In this document: piece after piece, positions 1-6,409 of the stretch
Layout: the number at the start of each line of letters is the position of its first letter
Numbering within the stretch: position 1 is the first letter of the stretch
Source of the DNA: Candidatus Elarobacter sp.
GTDB taxonomy: Bacteria > Vulcanimicrobiota > Vulcanimicrobiia > Vulcanimicrobiales > Vulcanimicrobiaceae
Assembly: GCA_030150085.1 (NCBI GenBank)
Contig: JASLGJ010000420.1
Coordinates: 1 to 8,142 of the forward strand
Length of the DNA: 8,142 nucleotides
Reading direction: 5' to 3'
Translations under genes and position numbers: made by a program
Notes under the pieces: generated by a model
Database searches by the model: none
Told to the model about the DNA's origin: nothing
What the model saw: only the letters and a program-made list of their open reading frames with translations

Positions 1-501
1 ACCCGGCCAGGATCGCCTCGGCCCGGGTTCGCGGCCGCCGAGGCGGCCTTCGCGACGGCCGGCGTGCCGGTCGTCTCGACCGACGTCGCCAGCTCGGCCT
101 CGGCCGCGCCCGAGCTGGCCTTCGACCGCCTGCGGATCGGGATCGGCCTGTACGGCGCGCGCCAGGGCGCGCCGGTGGACCTGCGCTGCGCGCTGCGCTT
201 GGAGGCACCCTTGGTGCGCCGCTACCCGCCCGGCGCGCGCCGCTGGGCCGGCTACGGCGATCGCCCGATCGGCCCGCGCGACGAGGTGGCGGTGTTACGT
301 TGCGGTTACGGCGACGGCTGGCCGAAGGGAATGGCCGGTTCTGCCGATATCCTGGCGGTGGGGATGCAGTACACCACCCGCCTTTGGCACCGTGGCGCCG
401 ATCCGTGCGTTCTCATTGGAGCGGCGGACGATCTGGACGAATTGGCCGCGCGCGCGGGTTTGAGCCCGCTCGAGCTGGTGGTAGGGTTAGGTTTGGCATG
501 A
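1..501 (+). CDS. Alanine-racemase-like protein, C-terminal part (5' end outside window)
   Basis: The reading frame is open from base 1 and ends at TGA 499-501, giving about 166 residues of a fold-III PLP racemase. Visible are the end of the TIM barrel, with the RxGIxLYG signature (Arg codon 133-135), and the C-terminal beta domain. That domain carries the GYGD segment containing the catalytic Tyr (codon 253-255) and a GYGDGWPKG block typical of Alr. Alanine racemase interconverts L- and D-alanine in the cytoplasm for peptidoglycan synthesis. Several other Alr positions differ: the usual H..NS is D..SS (82-96), the Arg and Asp flanking the substrate-side Met (364-366) are Ala and Gln, the late active-site Tyr is Leu (469-471), and the terminal RVPR segment is absent. 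It may be a true but divergent racemase, a racemase of another substrate, or a decaying copy. Family assignment is firm; activity is uncertain. Confidence 0.8.
   Translation, partial: TRPGSPRPGFAAAEAAFATAGVPVVSTDVASSASAAPELAFDRLRIGIGLYGARQGAPVDLRCALRLEAPLVRRYPPGARRWAGYGDRPIGPRDEVAVLRCGYGDGWPKGMAGSADILAVGMQYTTRLWHRGADPCVLIGAADDLDELAARAGLSPLELVVGLGLA
483..491 (+). promoter_or_regulatory. Probable ribosome binding site for the GH130-like gene
   Basis: A purine-rich AGGGTTAGG lies inside the last codons of the racemase-like gene and ends 6 bases before the ATG at 498. It uses a TTA codon, rare in this GC-rich window, so the codon choice may be set by the need for a Shine-Dalgarno site. It supports the start at 498. 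Confidence 0.5.
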
Positions 502-1601
502 TGACGCTCGACGCGCTGGCGCGCTTCGACGGAACGATCACTCGGCTGGGGGTGGTCCTGAGCCCCGACGGGTCGCCGCAGGAAGTCGAGGGCGTGCTCA
601 ACCCCGCCAGCGCGACGGCCCGCGACGGGACGTTCTTGCTCTACCCGCGCGCGGTCGCGGCGGGCAACGTCTCGCGCGTCGGCTTGGCGCGCGGCACCCG
701 CACGGGCGACGACGTCCGCTTCGAGCGGCTGGGCTTCGCGCTCGAGCCCCAGGCGCCGTACGAGCTGCGCAGCGCGCCGGGCGGCATGGGCTGCGAGGAC
801 CCGCGCGTGACCTTCGTGCCGGTGCTCGACAAGTACCTCATGGCCTACACCGCCTTCGGCCCGGTCGGCCCGCGCATCACCGTCGCCCTCTCCGACGACG
901 GCTACGCCTGGAAGCGGCTGGGCCAGGTGCGCTTCGCGCCCGGTCTGCCGCAGGGCGACGACAAGGACGGCGTGTTCTTTCCCGAGCCGGTGCTCTCGCC
1001 CAACGGCGTGCGCTCGCTCGCGATGTACCACCGCCCGATGCTCAAGCTCTCGACCATCGACGGGCGCGGCGCGATCCCGACCCTGCTCGACCTCGACCCG
1101 ACCGAGCGCGAGTGCACGCGCATCGGCTACATCCCGCTCGACCCGGTGCTCGAGAGCGCCGAGAACCTGCTCGACGTGACGGAGAGCGCGGTCGTGCTCG
1201 TGCCCGACGCGCAGTGGTGCCAGATCAAGACCGGCGCCGGCACGCCGCCGGTGCGCGTCGCCGAAGGCTGGTTCTCGCTCTTCCACGGCGTCAACGCGGT
1301 CGACGACGGCAAGGGACACTACAAGATGCGCTACAGCGCCGGCTTCGTGGTGCACGACGCCGAGCGGCCGCACCGGGTGCTCTACCGCTCGCACGAGCCG
1401 GTGATGGTGCCCGAGGGCGTCGACGAGACGCACGGCATCGTCAGCAACGTGGTCTTCCCGACCGCGATCCAGGAGCGCGGCGAGCGGCTGTACGAGTTCT
1501 ACTACGGCATGGCCGACGCGCGCATCGGCCGCGCGCGATTGCAGCTCGCCGAGCCGGCGAGCGCGGTGACCGCGGCGCCGGCGGCGGAGCCGGCCGCATA
1601 G
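498..1601 (+). CDS. Glycoside hydrolase family 130 protein, probable beta-mannoside phosphorylase
   Basis: The protein has 367 residues, matching single-domain GH130 enzymes, which form a five-bladed beta-propeller. GH130 members mostly cleave beta-mannosides by phosphorolysis, yielding mannose 1-phosphate; some are hydrolases. Family motifs appear in order: GCEDPRV (98-104), carrying the Asp expected to be the general acid (Asp101), KDGVFFPE (156-163), the block with Q242, K244, the GxGxPP stretch and FHGV (262-265), and near the C-terminus NVVFPT followed by YYGMADxxIG. The open frame extends upstream to 300, but that part is the shadow of the racemase-like gene. ATG 498 is chosen because it forms an ATGA overlap with the upstream stop and has a Shine-Dalgarno-like sequence; ATG 501 is the next possible start. 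No signal peptide is seen, so it is probably cytoplasmic. The Ala/Pro-rich tail after about residue 350 looks disordered. Linkage specificity (beta-1,2 or beta-1,4) cannot be read from the motifs. Confidence 0.88.
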   Translation: MMTLDALARFDGTITRLGVVLSPDGSPQEVEGVLNPASATARDGTFLLYPRAVAAGNVSRVGLARGTRTGDDVRFERLGFALEPQAPYELRSAPGGMGCEDPRVTFVPVLDKYLMAYTAFGPVGPRITVALSDDGYAWKRLGQVRFAPGLPQGDDKDGVFFPEPVLSPNGVRSLAMYHRPMLKLSTIDGRGAIPTLLDLDPTERECTRIGYIPLDPVLESAENLLDVTESAVVLVPDAQWCQIKTGAGTPPVRVAEGWFSLFHGVNAVDDGKGHYKMRYSAGFVVHDAERPHRVLYRSHEPVMVPEGVDETHGIVSNVVFPTAIQERGERLYEFYYGMADARIGRARLQLAEPASAVTAAPAAEPAA

Positions 1602-1677
1602 CGGGAAGAGCCGGCGCGACGGCGACGGCACGCGACCGCGCTCGGCGGTGATCTCGACGGGATGCGGTTGACGTAGC

Positions 1678-2166
1678 GTGCTCGAGCGGCGGATGTGGCG
1701 CTTCTACGCGCTCGCGGCGCTGATCGTGCTCACGGTCGGGGCGCTGGCGTTCGGGCGGCGCATCGCGACCAGCGACTTCGACGTGCGCGGCGGCAAGCCC
1801 GAGCCGAACCGCACGCCGACGAACACCCGCGCGGCGAACGAGCGCGCTACCGCGCCGCCGCGCTTCGGCGGCGACGGGCCGTGGGTGATGAGCGCGCTGC
1901 CGGGCTGCTTCGAGCAGCAGTCCTCGAAGATCGGCCCGGTGGGATTGCTGAAAAAGGACATTCCGCCCGAGCGCGAGCGCCTGCGGCCCACGACGACCCT
2001 GCGCCGCGGGGCGTGCACCATCGTGGTGGGCGAGCACGACGTCTACGTCTACCGCGAAGGCGACCGCCTGCGCGTGCCGCCCGAGGCGCACCTGTACGCG
2101 CACGGCGAGCGGCTGACGCTGGTCTGGTTCGGGCCCTACGGGCGCACGGAAATCCGGAGGTACTGA
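1678..2166 (+). CDS. Uncharacterised small membrane-anchored protein
   Basis: This 162-residue protein is not recognised. Near its N-terminus is one hydrophobic stretch (about residues 9-25) after basic residues, which suggests a signal anchor with the rest outside the cytoplasmic membrane. A low-complexity, Thr/Asn/Arg/Pro-rich linker (about 35-60) leads into a small C-terminal domain of about 95 residues with short beta-like segments, two cysteines (in PGCFEQ and GACTIV) that might pair, and a GPYGR turn near the end. Only two starts are possible, because an in-frame TGA lies at 1669-1671: GTG 1678, or ATG 1693 giving a protein five residues shorter. Neither has a convincing Shine-Dalgarno sequence, so the start is unsettled. 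Its stop is 4 bases before the exchanger gene, which suggests co-transcription and perhaps a functional link to it, but nothing in the protein proves that. Confidence 0.65.
   Translation: MLERRMWRFYALAALIVLTVGALAFGRRIATSDFDVRGGKPEPNRTPTNTRAANERATAPPRFGGDGPWVMSALPGCFEQQSSKIGPVGLLKKDIPPERERLRPTTTLRRGACTIVVGEHDVYVYREGDRLRVPPEAHLYAHGERLTLVWFGPYGRTEIRRY
2156..2160 (+). promoter_or_regulatory. Shine-Dalgarno site for the exchanger gene
   Basis: GGAGG lies in the last codons of the upstream gene, 10 bases before GTG 2171. It is the best ribosome binding site in the window and decides the GTG start of the exchanger. Confidence 0.7.
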
Positions 2167-2170
2167 AGCG

Positions 2171-3253
2171 GTGCTCGACTCGCTTTCGTTTCCGGCGCTG
2201 CTCGCCGTCTTCATCCTCGCGGCGGGGGCCATCTGGTTCGCGGGCGTCAAGCTCGCGAACACAGCCGACGTGCTGGCGACCCGGCTGCACTGGGGGCAGG
2301 CGCTCGGGGGCCTGATCCTGCTGGCGGTCGCGACCAACCTGCCGGAGATCGCGATCACCGCGAGCGCGGCCTGGAGACATCAGATCGACGTCGCGACCGG
2401 CAACATCCTGGGCGGCATCGCGATCCAGACGGTCGTCCTGGTCGCGCTCGACGTCTGGGGGGTGAAGCGCCCCGACCCGCTGACGTACCGGGCCGCGAGC
2501 CTCGGCCTCGTGCTCGAGGGCGTGCTGGTCGTGGCGGTGCTGGTGGTCGCGATCATGGCGACGCAACTGCCCTCCTCGCTGCTCGGCGCCCGGCTCGCGC
2601 CCGGCGACGTCCTCATCGCGATCCTCTGGATCGCCGGCATCGTGCTGGTCGGCAAGGCGCGCGACGGCTTACCGTGGCACGATCCGGCCGGCGACGCGCC
2701 GGACACCCAGGCCGAGCGCAAGCAGAACCAGGCCGACGACGACAAGCCCGCGCGACGCGAGCAGGCGAGCATGGCCCGGACCGCAGCCGTGTTCGCCGTG
2801 GCCGCGGTGGTGACGCTCGTCGCCGGCGTGGCGCTCGAAGCGAGCGGCACGGCGCTCGCGGGGCACATCCACATGACGGGCGTGCTGTTCGGCGCGACGT
2901 TCCTCGCCGCGGCGACGGCATTGCCCGAGCTGTCGACCGGCCTCACGGCGGTCCGCGAAGAGAACTACAAGCTGGCGATCAGCGACATCTTCGGCGGCAA
3001 CGCGTTCTTGCCGGTGCTCTTCCTGGGTGCGACGCTGATCTCGGGCCAAGCGGTCCTGACGCAGGCGCACAAGACCGACATCTACCTCGCGGCGCTGGGG
3101 ATCTTGCTGACCTGCGCGTACCTCTACGGGCTGATCTTCCGCCCGCGCCGCCGCGTGCTGCGCATGGGCGTCGACTCGCTGGTCGTGCTCGTCCTCTACG
3201 TGGTCGGAACCGGCGGCCTCGTCGCCATCACGCTGGCCGAGTCCGGCTCCTGA
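2171..3253 (+). CDS. Sodium/calcium exchanger superfamily (CaCA) membrane protein
   Basis: The 360-residue integral membrane protein has about ten hydrophobic segments in two homologous halves (about 1-168 and 201-360), joined by a charged hydrophilic linker (169-200) probably in the cytoplasm. Each half holds an alpha-repeat. The first has ATNLPE (54-59) followed by DVATGNILGG (73-82). The second has ATALPE (248-253) followed by AISDIFGGN (269-277). The two LPE glutamates (E59, E253) match the key Ca2+/Na+ ligands of the family. Compared with the archaeal NCX_Mj pattern GTSLPE...GNxIGSNIxN/D, the second ligand of each repeat appears replaced (Q86, L280), so the transported ion may not be calcium. 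The likely role is cation exchange driven by Na+ or H+ across the cytoplasmic membrane. The length suits a bacterial exchanger with no regulatory domain. The GTG start is supported by GGAGG 10 bases upstream. Confidence 0.87.
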   Translation: MLDSLSFPALLAVFILAAGAIWFAGVKLANTADVLATRLHWGQALGGLILLAVATNLPEIAITASAAWRHQIDVATGNILGGIAIQTVVLVALDVWGVKRPDPLTYRAASLGLVLEGVLVVAVLVVAIMATQLPSSLLGARLAPGDVLIAILWIAGIVLVGKARDGLPWHDPAGDAPDTQAERKQNQADDDKPARREQASMARTAAVFAVAAVVTLVAGVALEASGTALAGHIHMTGVLFGATFLAAATALPELSTGLTAVREENYKLAISDIFGGNAFLPVLFLGATLISGQAVLTQAHKTDIYLAALGILLTCAYLYGLIFRPRRRVLRMGVDSLVVLVLYVVGTGGLVAITLAESGS

Positions 3254-3275
3254 GGCCGGCCGGCAGTCCGGCACG

Positions 3276-3296
3276 GGCGAACCATCCCCGTTCGCC
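3276..3296 (+). other. Hairpin in the gap before prfC
   Basis: GGCGAAC (3276-3282) and GTTCGCC (3290-3296) form a perfect 7-bp stem with a 7-base loop. It lies 22 bases after the exchanger stop and ends 15 bases before the prfC start. No T-run follows, so a plain intrinsic terminator is doubtful. It may weaken readthrough or act in the prfC leader. It is the main structured element seen in this 58-base gap. Confidence 0.4.
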
Positions 3297-3311
3297 GAAC
3301 CTAGACGGGTC

Positions 3312-4916
3312 ATGGATATCCGGGAGGAAGTAGCAAAGAGGCGCACGTTTGCCATCATCTCGCACCCCGACGCCGGCAAGACCACGCTGACCGAGAAGCT
3401 CCTGCTGTACGGCGGGGCGATCGTGACGGCGGGGCAAGTGTCCGCTCGGCGGCGGGCCCGGGCGGCGACCTCGGACTGGATGGAGCTGGAGAAGGAGCGC
3501 GGGATCTCGATCACCTCGACGGTCCTGCAGTTCCCCTACCACGGCCACACCATGAACCTGCTGGACACCCCGGGCCACCAGGACTTCGGCGAGGACACCT
3601 ACCGCACGCTGCTGGCGGCCGACGCGGCGGTGATGCTGATCGACGCGGCCAAGGGCGTCGAGCCGCAGACCCGCAAGCTGTTCGCGATCTGCCGCGCGCG
3701 CCGCATCCCGCTGTTCACTTTCGTCAACAAGATGGACCGCCCGTCGCGCGACCCGCTGGAATTGCTGGACGAGCTGGAGACGGTGCTGGGGATCGGGACG
3801 TACCCGATCAACTGGCCGCTGGGCAACGGCGAGACCTTCCGCGGGGTGTACGACCGCGGCTCGCGCGAGCTGCACCTGTTCGAGCGCACCACCCACGGCG
3901 CCAAGCGCGCGCCGGTCACCGCGACCGATCCCTCCGATCCCAAGATCGCGGCCCTGGTCGACGCCGGCACCTATCAGGAGTTCCTCGACCAGCTCGAGCT
4001 GCTCGAAGGCGCGGGCACGGATTTCGACAACGACGCGATGATGCGGGGCGACGTCTCGCCGGTGTTCTTCGGCTCGGCGATGACCAATTTCGGGGTCGAG
4101 CTGTTCCTCGACGCGTTCGTGCGCATGGGCCCGCCGCCCGCGCCGCACCTGGACGCCGCGCAGCACCTCGTCGAGCCGACCGACGAGACGTTCTCGGGCT
4201 TCGTGTTCAAGATCCAGGCCAACATGGACCCCCGCCACCGCGACCGGATCGCGTTCCTGCGGGTGTGCAGCGGCAAGTTCGAGCGCGACATGACCGTGCG
4301 CAACGCGCGCACCGGCAAGGACGTGCGGCTGACCCGCGCCATGAAGCTGTTCGCCTCGGACCGCGAGTCGGTCGAGGTGGCCTTCGCGGGCGACGTGGTC
4401 GGCCTGGCCAACCCCGGCGTGTTCGCCATCGGCGACACCCTGGCCGAGGGCGACGGCATCCGCTTCGAGCCGATCCCGGCCTTCGAGCCGGAACATTTCG
4501 CGCTCGTCCGCAGTACCGACACCGCGACCTACAAGTCGTTCCAGAAGGGCATCGCGCAGCTGCGCGAGGAGGGCGCGATCCAGGTGTTCTACCCTTACGG
4601 GCAGACCCGCACCGAGCCGATCCTCGCGGCCGTCGGCGCGCTGCAGTTCGAGGTCGTCAAGTACCGCCTGGAGTCCGAGTACAACGTGAAGACGGTGTTC
4701 AGTACGCTTCCCTACACCACCGCCCGGCGCGTCGCGGGCGAGAACCTCGCGGCGGCGACCATGCCGTCCAACGCGCGCCTGGTCGAGGACTGGGACGGAA
4801 ACCCGCTGGCCCTGTTCGAGAGCCCGTGGAGCGTCGATCTGGCCGTGCAGTGGAATCCCGGCCTGAGCTTCACCCCCTTCGGGGCCGAAGAGCTGGCCCG
4901 CGAGGCGCTGGCCTGA
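3312..4916 (+). CDS. prfC: Peptide chain release factor 3 (RF3)
   Basis: This cytoplasmic translational GTPase of 534 residues is the usual length (E. coli RF3 is about 529). It promotes release of RF1/RF2 from the ribosome after peptide release and takes part in post-peptidyl-transfer quality control. The GTPase motifs are intact: P-loop SHPDAGKTT (17-25), switch I RGISIT (63-68), switch II DTPGH (85-89) and NKMD (139-142). ATSDWMELEK (52-61) just before switch I is diagnostic of RF3 rather than EF-G or LepA. The beta-barrel domain II and the C-terminal domain III, with a PYGQTRTEPIL-like segment and the LQFEVVKYRLESEY block typical of RF3, complete it. The ATG at 3312 gives the expected N-terminus, although its Shine-Dalgarno sequence (GACGGG) is weak. 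The TGA overlaps the next ATG by one base, so it heads a coupled three-gene cluster. Confidence 0.96.
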   Translation: MDIREEVAKRRTFAIISHPDAGKTTLTEKLLLYGGAIVTAGQVSARRRARAATSDWMELEKERGISITSTVLQFPYHGHTMNLLDTPGHQDFGEDTYRTLLAADAAVMLIDAAKGVEPQTRKLFAICRARRIPLFTFVNKMDRPSRDPLELLDELETVLGIGTYPINWPLGNGETFRGVYDRGSRELHLFERTTHGAKRAPVTATDPSDPKIAALVDAGTYQEFLDQLELLEGAGTDFDNDAMMRGDVSPVFFGSAMTNFGVELFLDAFVRMGPPPAPHLDAAQHLVEPTDETFSGFVFKIQANMDPRHRDRIAFLRVCSGKFERDMTVRNARTGKDVRLTRAMKLFASDRESVEVAFAGDVVGLANPGVFAIGDTLAEGDGIRFEPIPAFEPEHFALVRSTDTATYKSFQKGIAQLREEGAIQVFYPYGQTRTEPILAAVGALQFEVVKYRLESEYNVKTVFSTLPYTTARRVAGENLAAATMPSNARLVEDWDGNPLALFESPWSVDLAVQWNPGLSFTPFGAEELAREALA

Positions 4917-5341
4917 TGCGCAACGTGACCCCCGCGCCGCGCGCGCGCCAGAACCAGATCGTCATCATCGCCGTGGTGGTCATCCTGGCGGTGCTCGTGC
5001 TGCGCGCCTGCGCGGGCGGCGAGAACCGCTACGAGAAGATCGCCCACGGCATGACCCAGGCGCTGCAGAACAACGACGTCAGCGGCGTGCAGAAGTACCA
5101 GAACGCCGAGACGGCGACCCAGGTGAACCGGGCCCGGGTCGGGCGCGGCGCCGACCAGCTGGCGCCGCTGGGCAAGCTCAAGAAGGTCAAGGAGAACACC
5201 CCCGCCGGTGACGGCGACCGGGTGCACGAGTTCGACCTGACCTTCGCCAGCGGCACGGTCCACGAGAAGATGAAGCTCGACCCGCAAGACAAGGTCGTGC
5301 GCTTCCAGTACGACGTCGTCTCGTCCAGCGCGGCGAAGTGA
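4916..5341 (+). CDS. Small membrane-anchored protein with NTF2-like (DUF4864/DUF3887-type) domain
   Basis: The protein has 141 residues. The basic N-terminus (1-14) is followed by one strongly hydrophobic helix (about 15-29), then Arg-Ala-Cys-Ala-Gly-Gly and a soluble domain (about 37-135). That domain has an amphipathic helical start (RYEKIAHGMTQALQNND), an LGKL segment and three or four beta strands ending in DKVVRFQYD. This is the pattern of small NTF2-like domains found in bacterial envelope proteins; the match is by eye and only moderate. Cys32 after the helix recalls a lipobox, but the Arg at -2 argues against lipidation. The start at ATG 4916 overlaps the prfC stop (TGATG), with GAGG at 4902-4905 as a possible ribosome site; longer in-frame readings upstream are a shadow of prfC. 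The end overlaps the next gene by four bases. Function is unknown. Confidence 0.8.
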   Translation: MRNVTPAPRARQNQIVIIAVVVILAVLVLRACAGGENRYEKIAHGMTQALQNNDVSGVQKYQNAETATQVNRARVGRGADQLAPLGKLKKVKENTPAGDGDRVHEFDLTFASGTVHEKMKLDPQDKVVRFQYDVVSSSAAK

Positions 5342-6354
5342 CCTCGGTTCCGCAGACCGCCGCGGGCGGCGCGCAAACCGGTTTCGCCGCGTCGTTCGAC
5401 GACGTGCGGGCCGCCGCCGAGCGGCTGCGCGGGGTCGCGCACCGCACCCCGGTCGTCACCTCCACCACGCTCGACGAGCGGGTGGGGGCGCGGGTCTTCC
5501 TCAAGGCCGAGAACCTGCAGCGCATGGGCGCGTTCAAGTTCCGCGGCGCGTACAACAAGCTCGTGCAGCTGAGCCCCGAGCAGCGGCGCGGCGGGGTCGT
5601 CGCGTTCTCCAGCGGCAACCACGCCCAGGGCGTGGCGCTGGCGGCCAAGCTGCTCGGCATCCCGGCCACCATCGTGATGCCGCACGACGCGCCCGCCGCC
5701 AAGCTGGCCGCGACGCGCGGCTACGGCGCCGAGGTGGTGCTCTACGACCGCGAGTCGATGAACCGCTCCGAGCTGGCGGCGTCGATCGCCGGCGAGCGCG
5801 GCGCCACGCTGGTGCCGCCCTACGACGACCCGGCCATCCTGGCCGGGCAGGGCACGGTCGCGCTGGAGCTGATCGAGGACGCCGGCCCGCTCGACGTGCT
5901 GCTGGTCTGCACCGGCGGGGGCGGGCTGCTCTCGGGCTGCACGCTGGCCGCGACCGCGATGTCGCCCGGCGTGCGCGCGTACGGCGTCGAGCCGGAGAAC
6001 GGCGACGACTGGCTGCGCTCGTGGCGCGAGGGCCGGATCGTGTCGATCCCGGTGCCGGCGACGATCGCCGACGGCCAGCGCACGCAGGCCCCGGGCACGC
6101 TGACCTGGCCGATCGTGCGCGCGCTCGCGGCGGGGATCGTGACCGTCAGCGACGACGAGATCCGGGCCGCGATGCGCTTCGCGTTCGAGCGCCTCAAACT
6201 GGTCGTCGAGCCGAGCGGCGCCACCGCGCTGGCCGCGCTGCTCTACGGGCGGGTCGACGTGCGCGGGGCGCGCGTCGGGGTGACGATCAGCGGCGGCAAC
6301 GTGGATGCGGCGGCCTTCGCCGCCTGCATCACGTCGGAGTTCCCGCTCCCGTAG
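5338..6354 (+). CDS. Threonine dehydratase / serine racemase-type PLP enzyme (short form without ACT domain)
   Basis: This 338-residue fold-II PLP enzyme has the motifs of threonine ammonia-lyase and serine racemase: the PLP lysine in GAFKFRGA (K67), the substrate-carboxylate loop SSGNHAQG (91-98), the glycine-rich phosphate loop GGGGLLSG (193-200), a VEP strand (217-219) and SGGN (318-321), whose Ser contacts the pyridine nitrogen. It deaminates threonine to 2-oxobutanoate and serine to pyruvate, or racemises serine; sequence alone cannot separate these. The protein ends right after the catalytic domain, so the isoleucine-binding regulatory domain of biosynthetic IlvA is absent, and it resembles the catabolic (TdcB-like) or racemase type. 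The 19 residues before FDDV are probably a flexible N-terminal extension. The start is GTG 5338, forming a GTGA overlap with the upstream stop, with no clear Shine-Dalgarno sequence; it is likely translated by coupling. Confidence 0.9.
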   Translation: MTSVPQTAAGGAQTGFAASFDDVRAAAERLRGVAHRTPVVTSTTLDERVGARVFLKAENLQRMGAFKFRGAYNKLVQLSPEQRRGGVVAFSSGNHAQGVALAAKLLGIPATIVMPHDAPAAKLAATRGYGAEVVLYDRESMNRSELAASIAGERGATLVPPYDDPAILAGQGTVALELIEDAGPLDVLLVCTGGGGLLSGCTLAATAMSPGVRAYGVEPENGDDWLRSWREGRIVSIPVPATIADGQRTQAPGTLTWPIVRALAAGIVTVSDDEIRAAMRFAFERLKLVVEPSGATALAALLYGRVDVRGARVGVTISGGNVDAAAFAACITSEFPLP

Positions 6355-6364
6355 GGCGGGCGGC

Positions 6365-6407
6365 TCGGCCGAAGGCCGAACGCGACGGATCGCGCGTAGC
6401 GCGATCC
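6365..6407. terminator. Two consecutive hairpins at a convergent gene junction, probable bidirectional terminator
   Basis: TCGGCC (6365-6370) pairs with GGCCGA (6374-6379) around a GAA loop. Just after it, GGATCGCGC (6387-6395) pairs perfectly with GCGCGATCC (6399-6407) around a three-base GTA loop. The pair fills the 55-base gap between the dehydratase stop (+) and the stop of the secreted protein gene (-), where both transcripts should end. No T-run follows in either direction, as is common in GC-rich genomes, so the terminator call rests on stem strength and position. Confidence 0.65.
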
Positions 6408-6409
6408 AC

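Noticed and set aside
306..1631. Long open frame on the minus strand opposite the GH130-like gene (441 codons)
   Set aside because: The translation is dominated by Arg/Ala/His/Val with no domain pattern. It is the antisense shadow expected in GC-rich DNA, and the plus strand here carries clear GH130 motifs.
1668..1673. TTGACG as a -35 promoter box before the small unknown gene
   Set aside because: No -10-like sequence lies at suitable spacing, and the hexamer is only 5-10 bases from the GTG start.
3228..4496. Long minus-strand open frame across prfC
   Set aside because: Low-complexity Arg/Val/Gln composition, and it overlaps an unmistakable RF3 gene on the other strand.
4265..4915. In-frame upstream extension of the NTF2-like protein
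   Set aside because: The extension is an Arg/Gly-rich shadow of prfC. The ATG at 4916 with the TGATG overlap is the plausible start.
5009..5014. Lipobox cysteine (Cys32) in the NTF2-like protein
   Set aside because: Arg at position -2 and the long preceding helix fit a membrane anchor better than a lipoprotein signal. Left as a possibility only.
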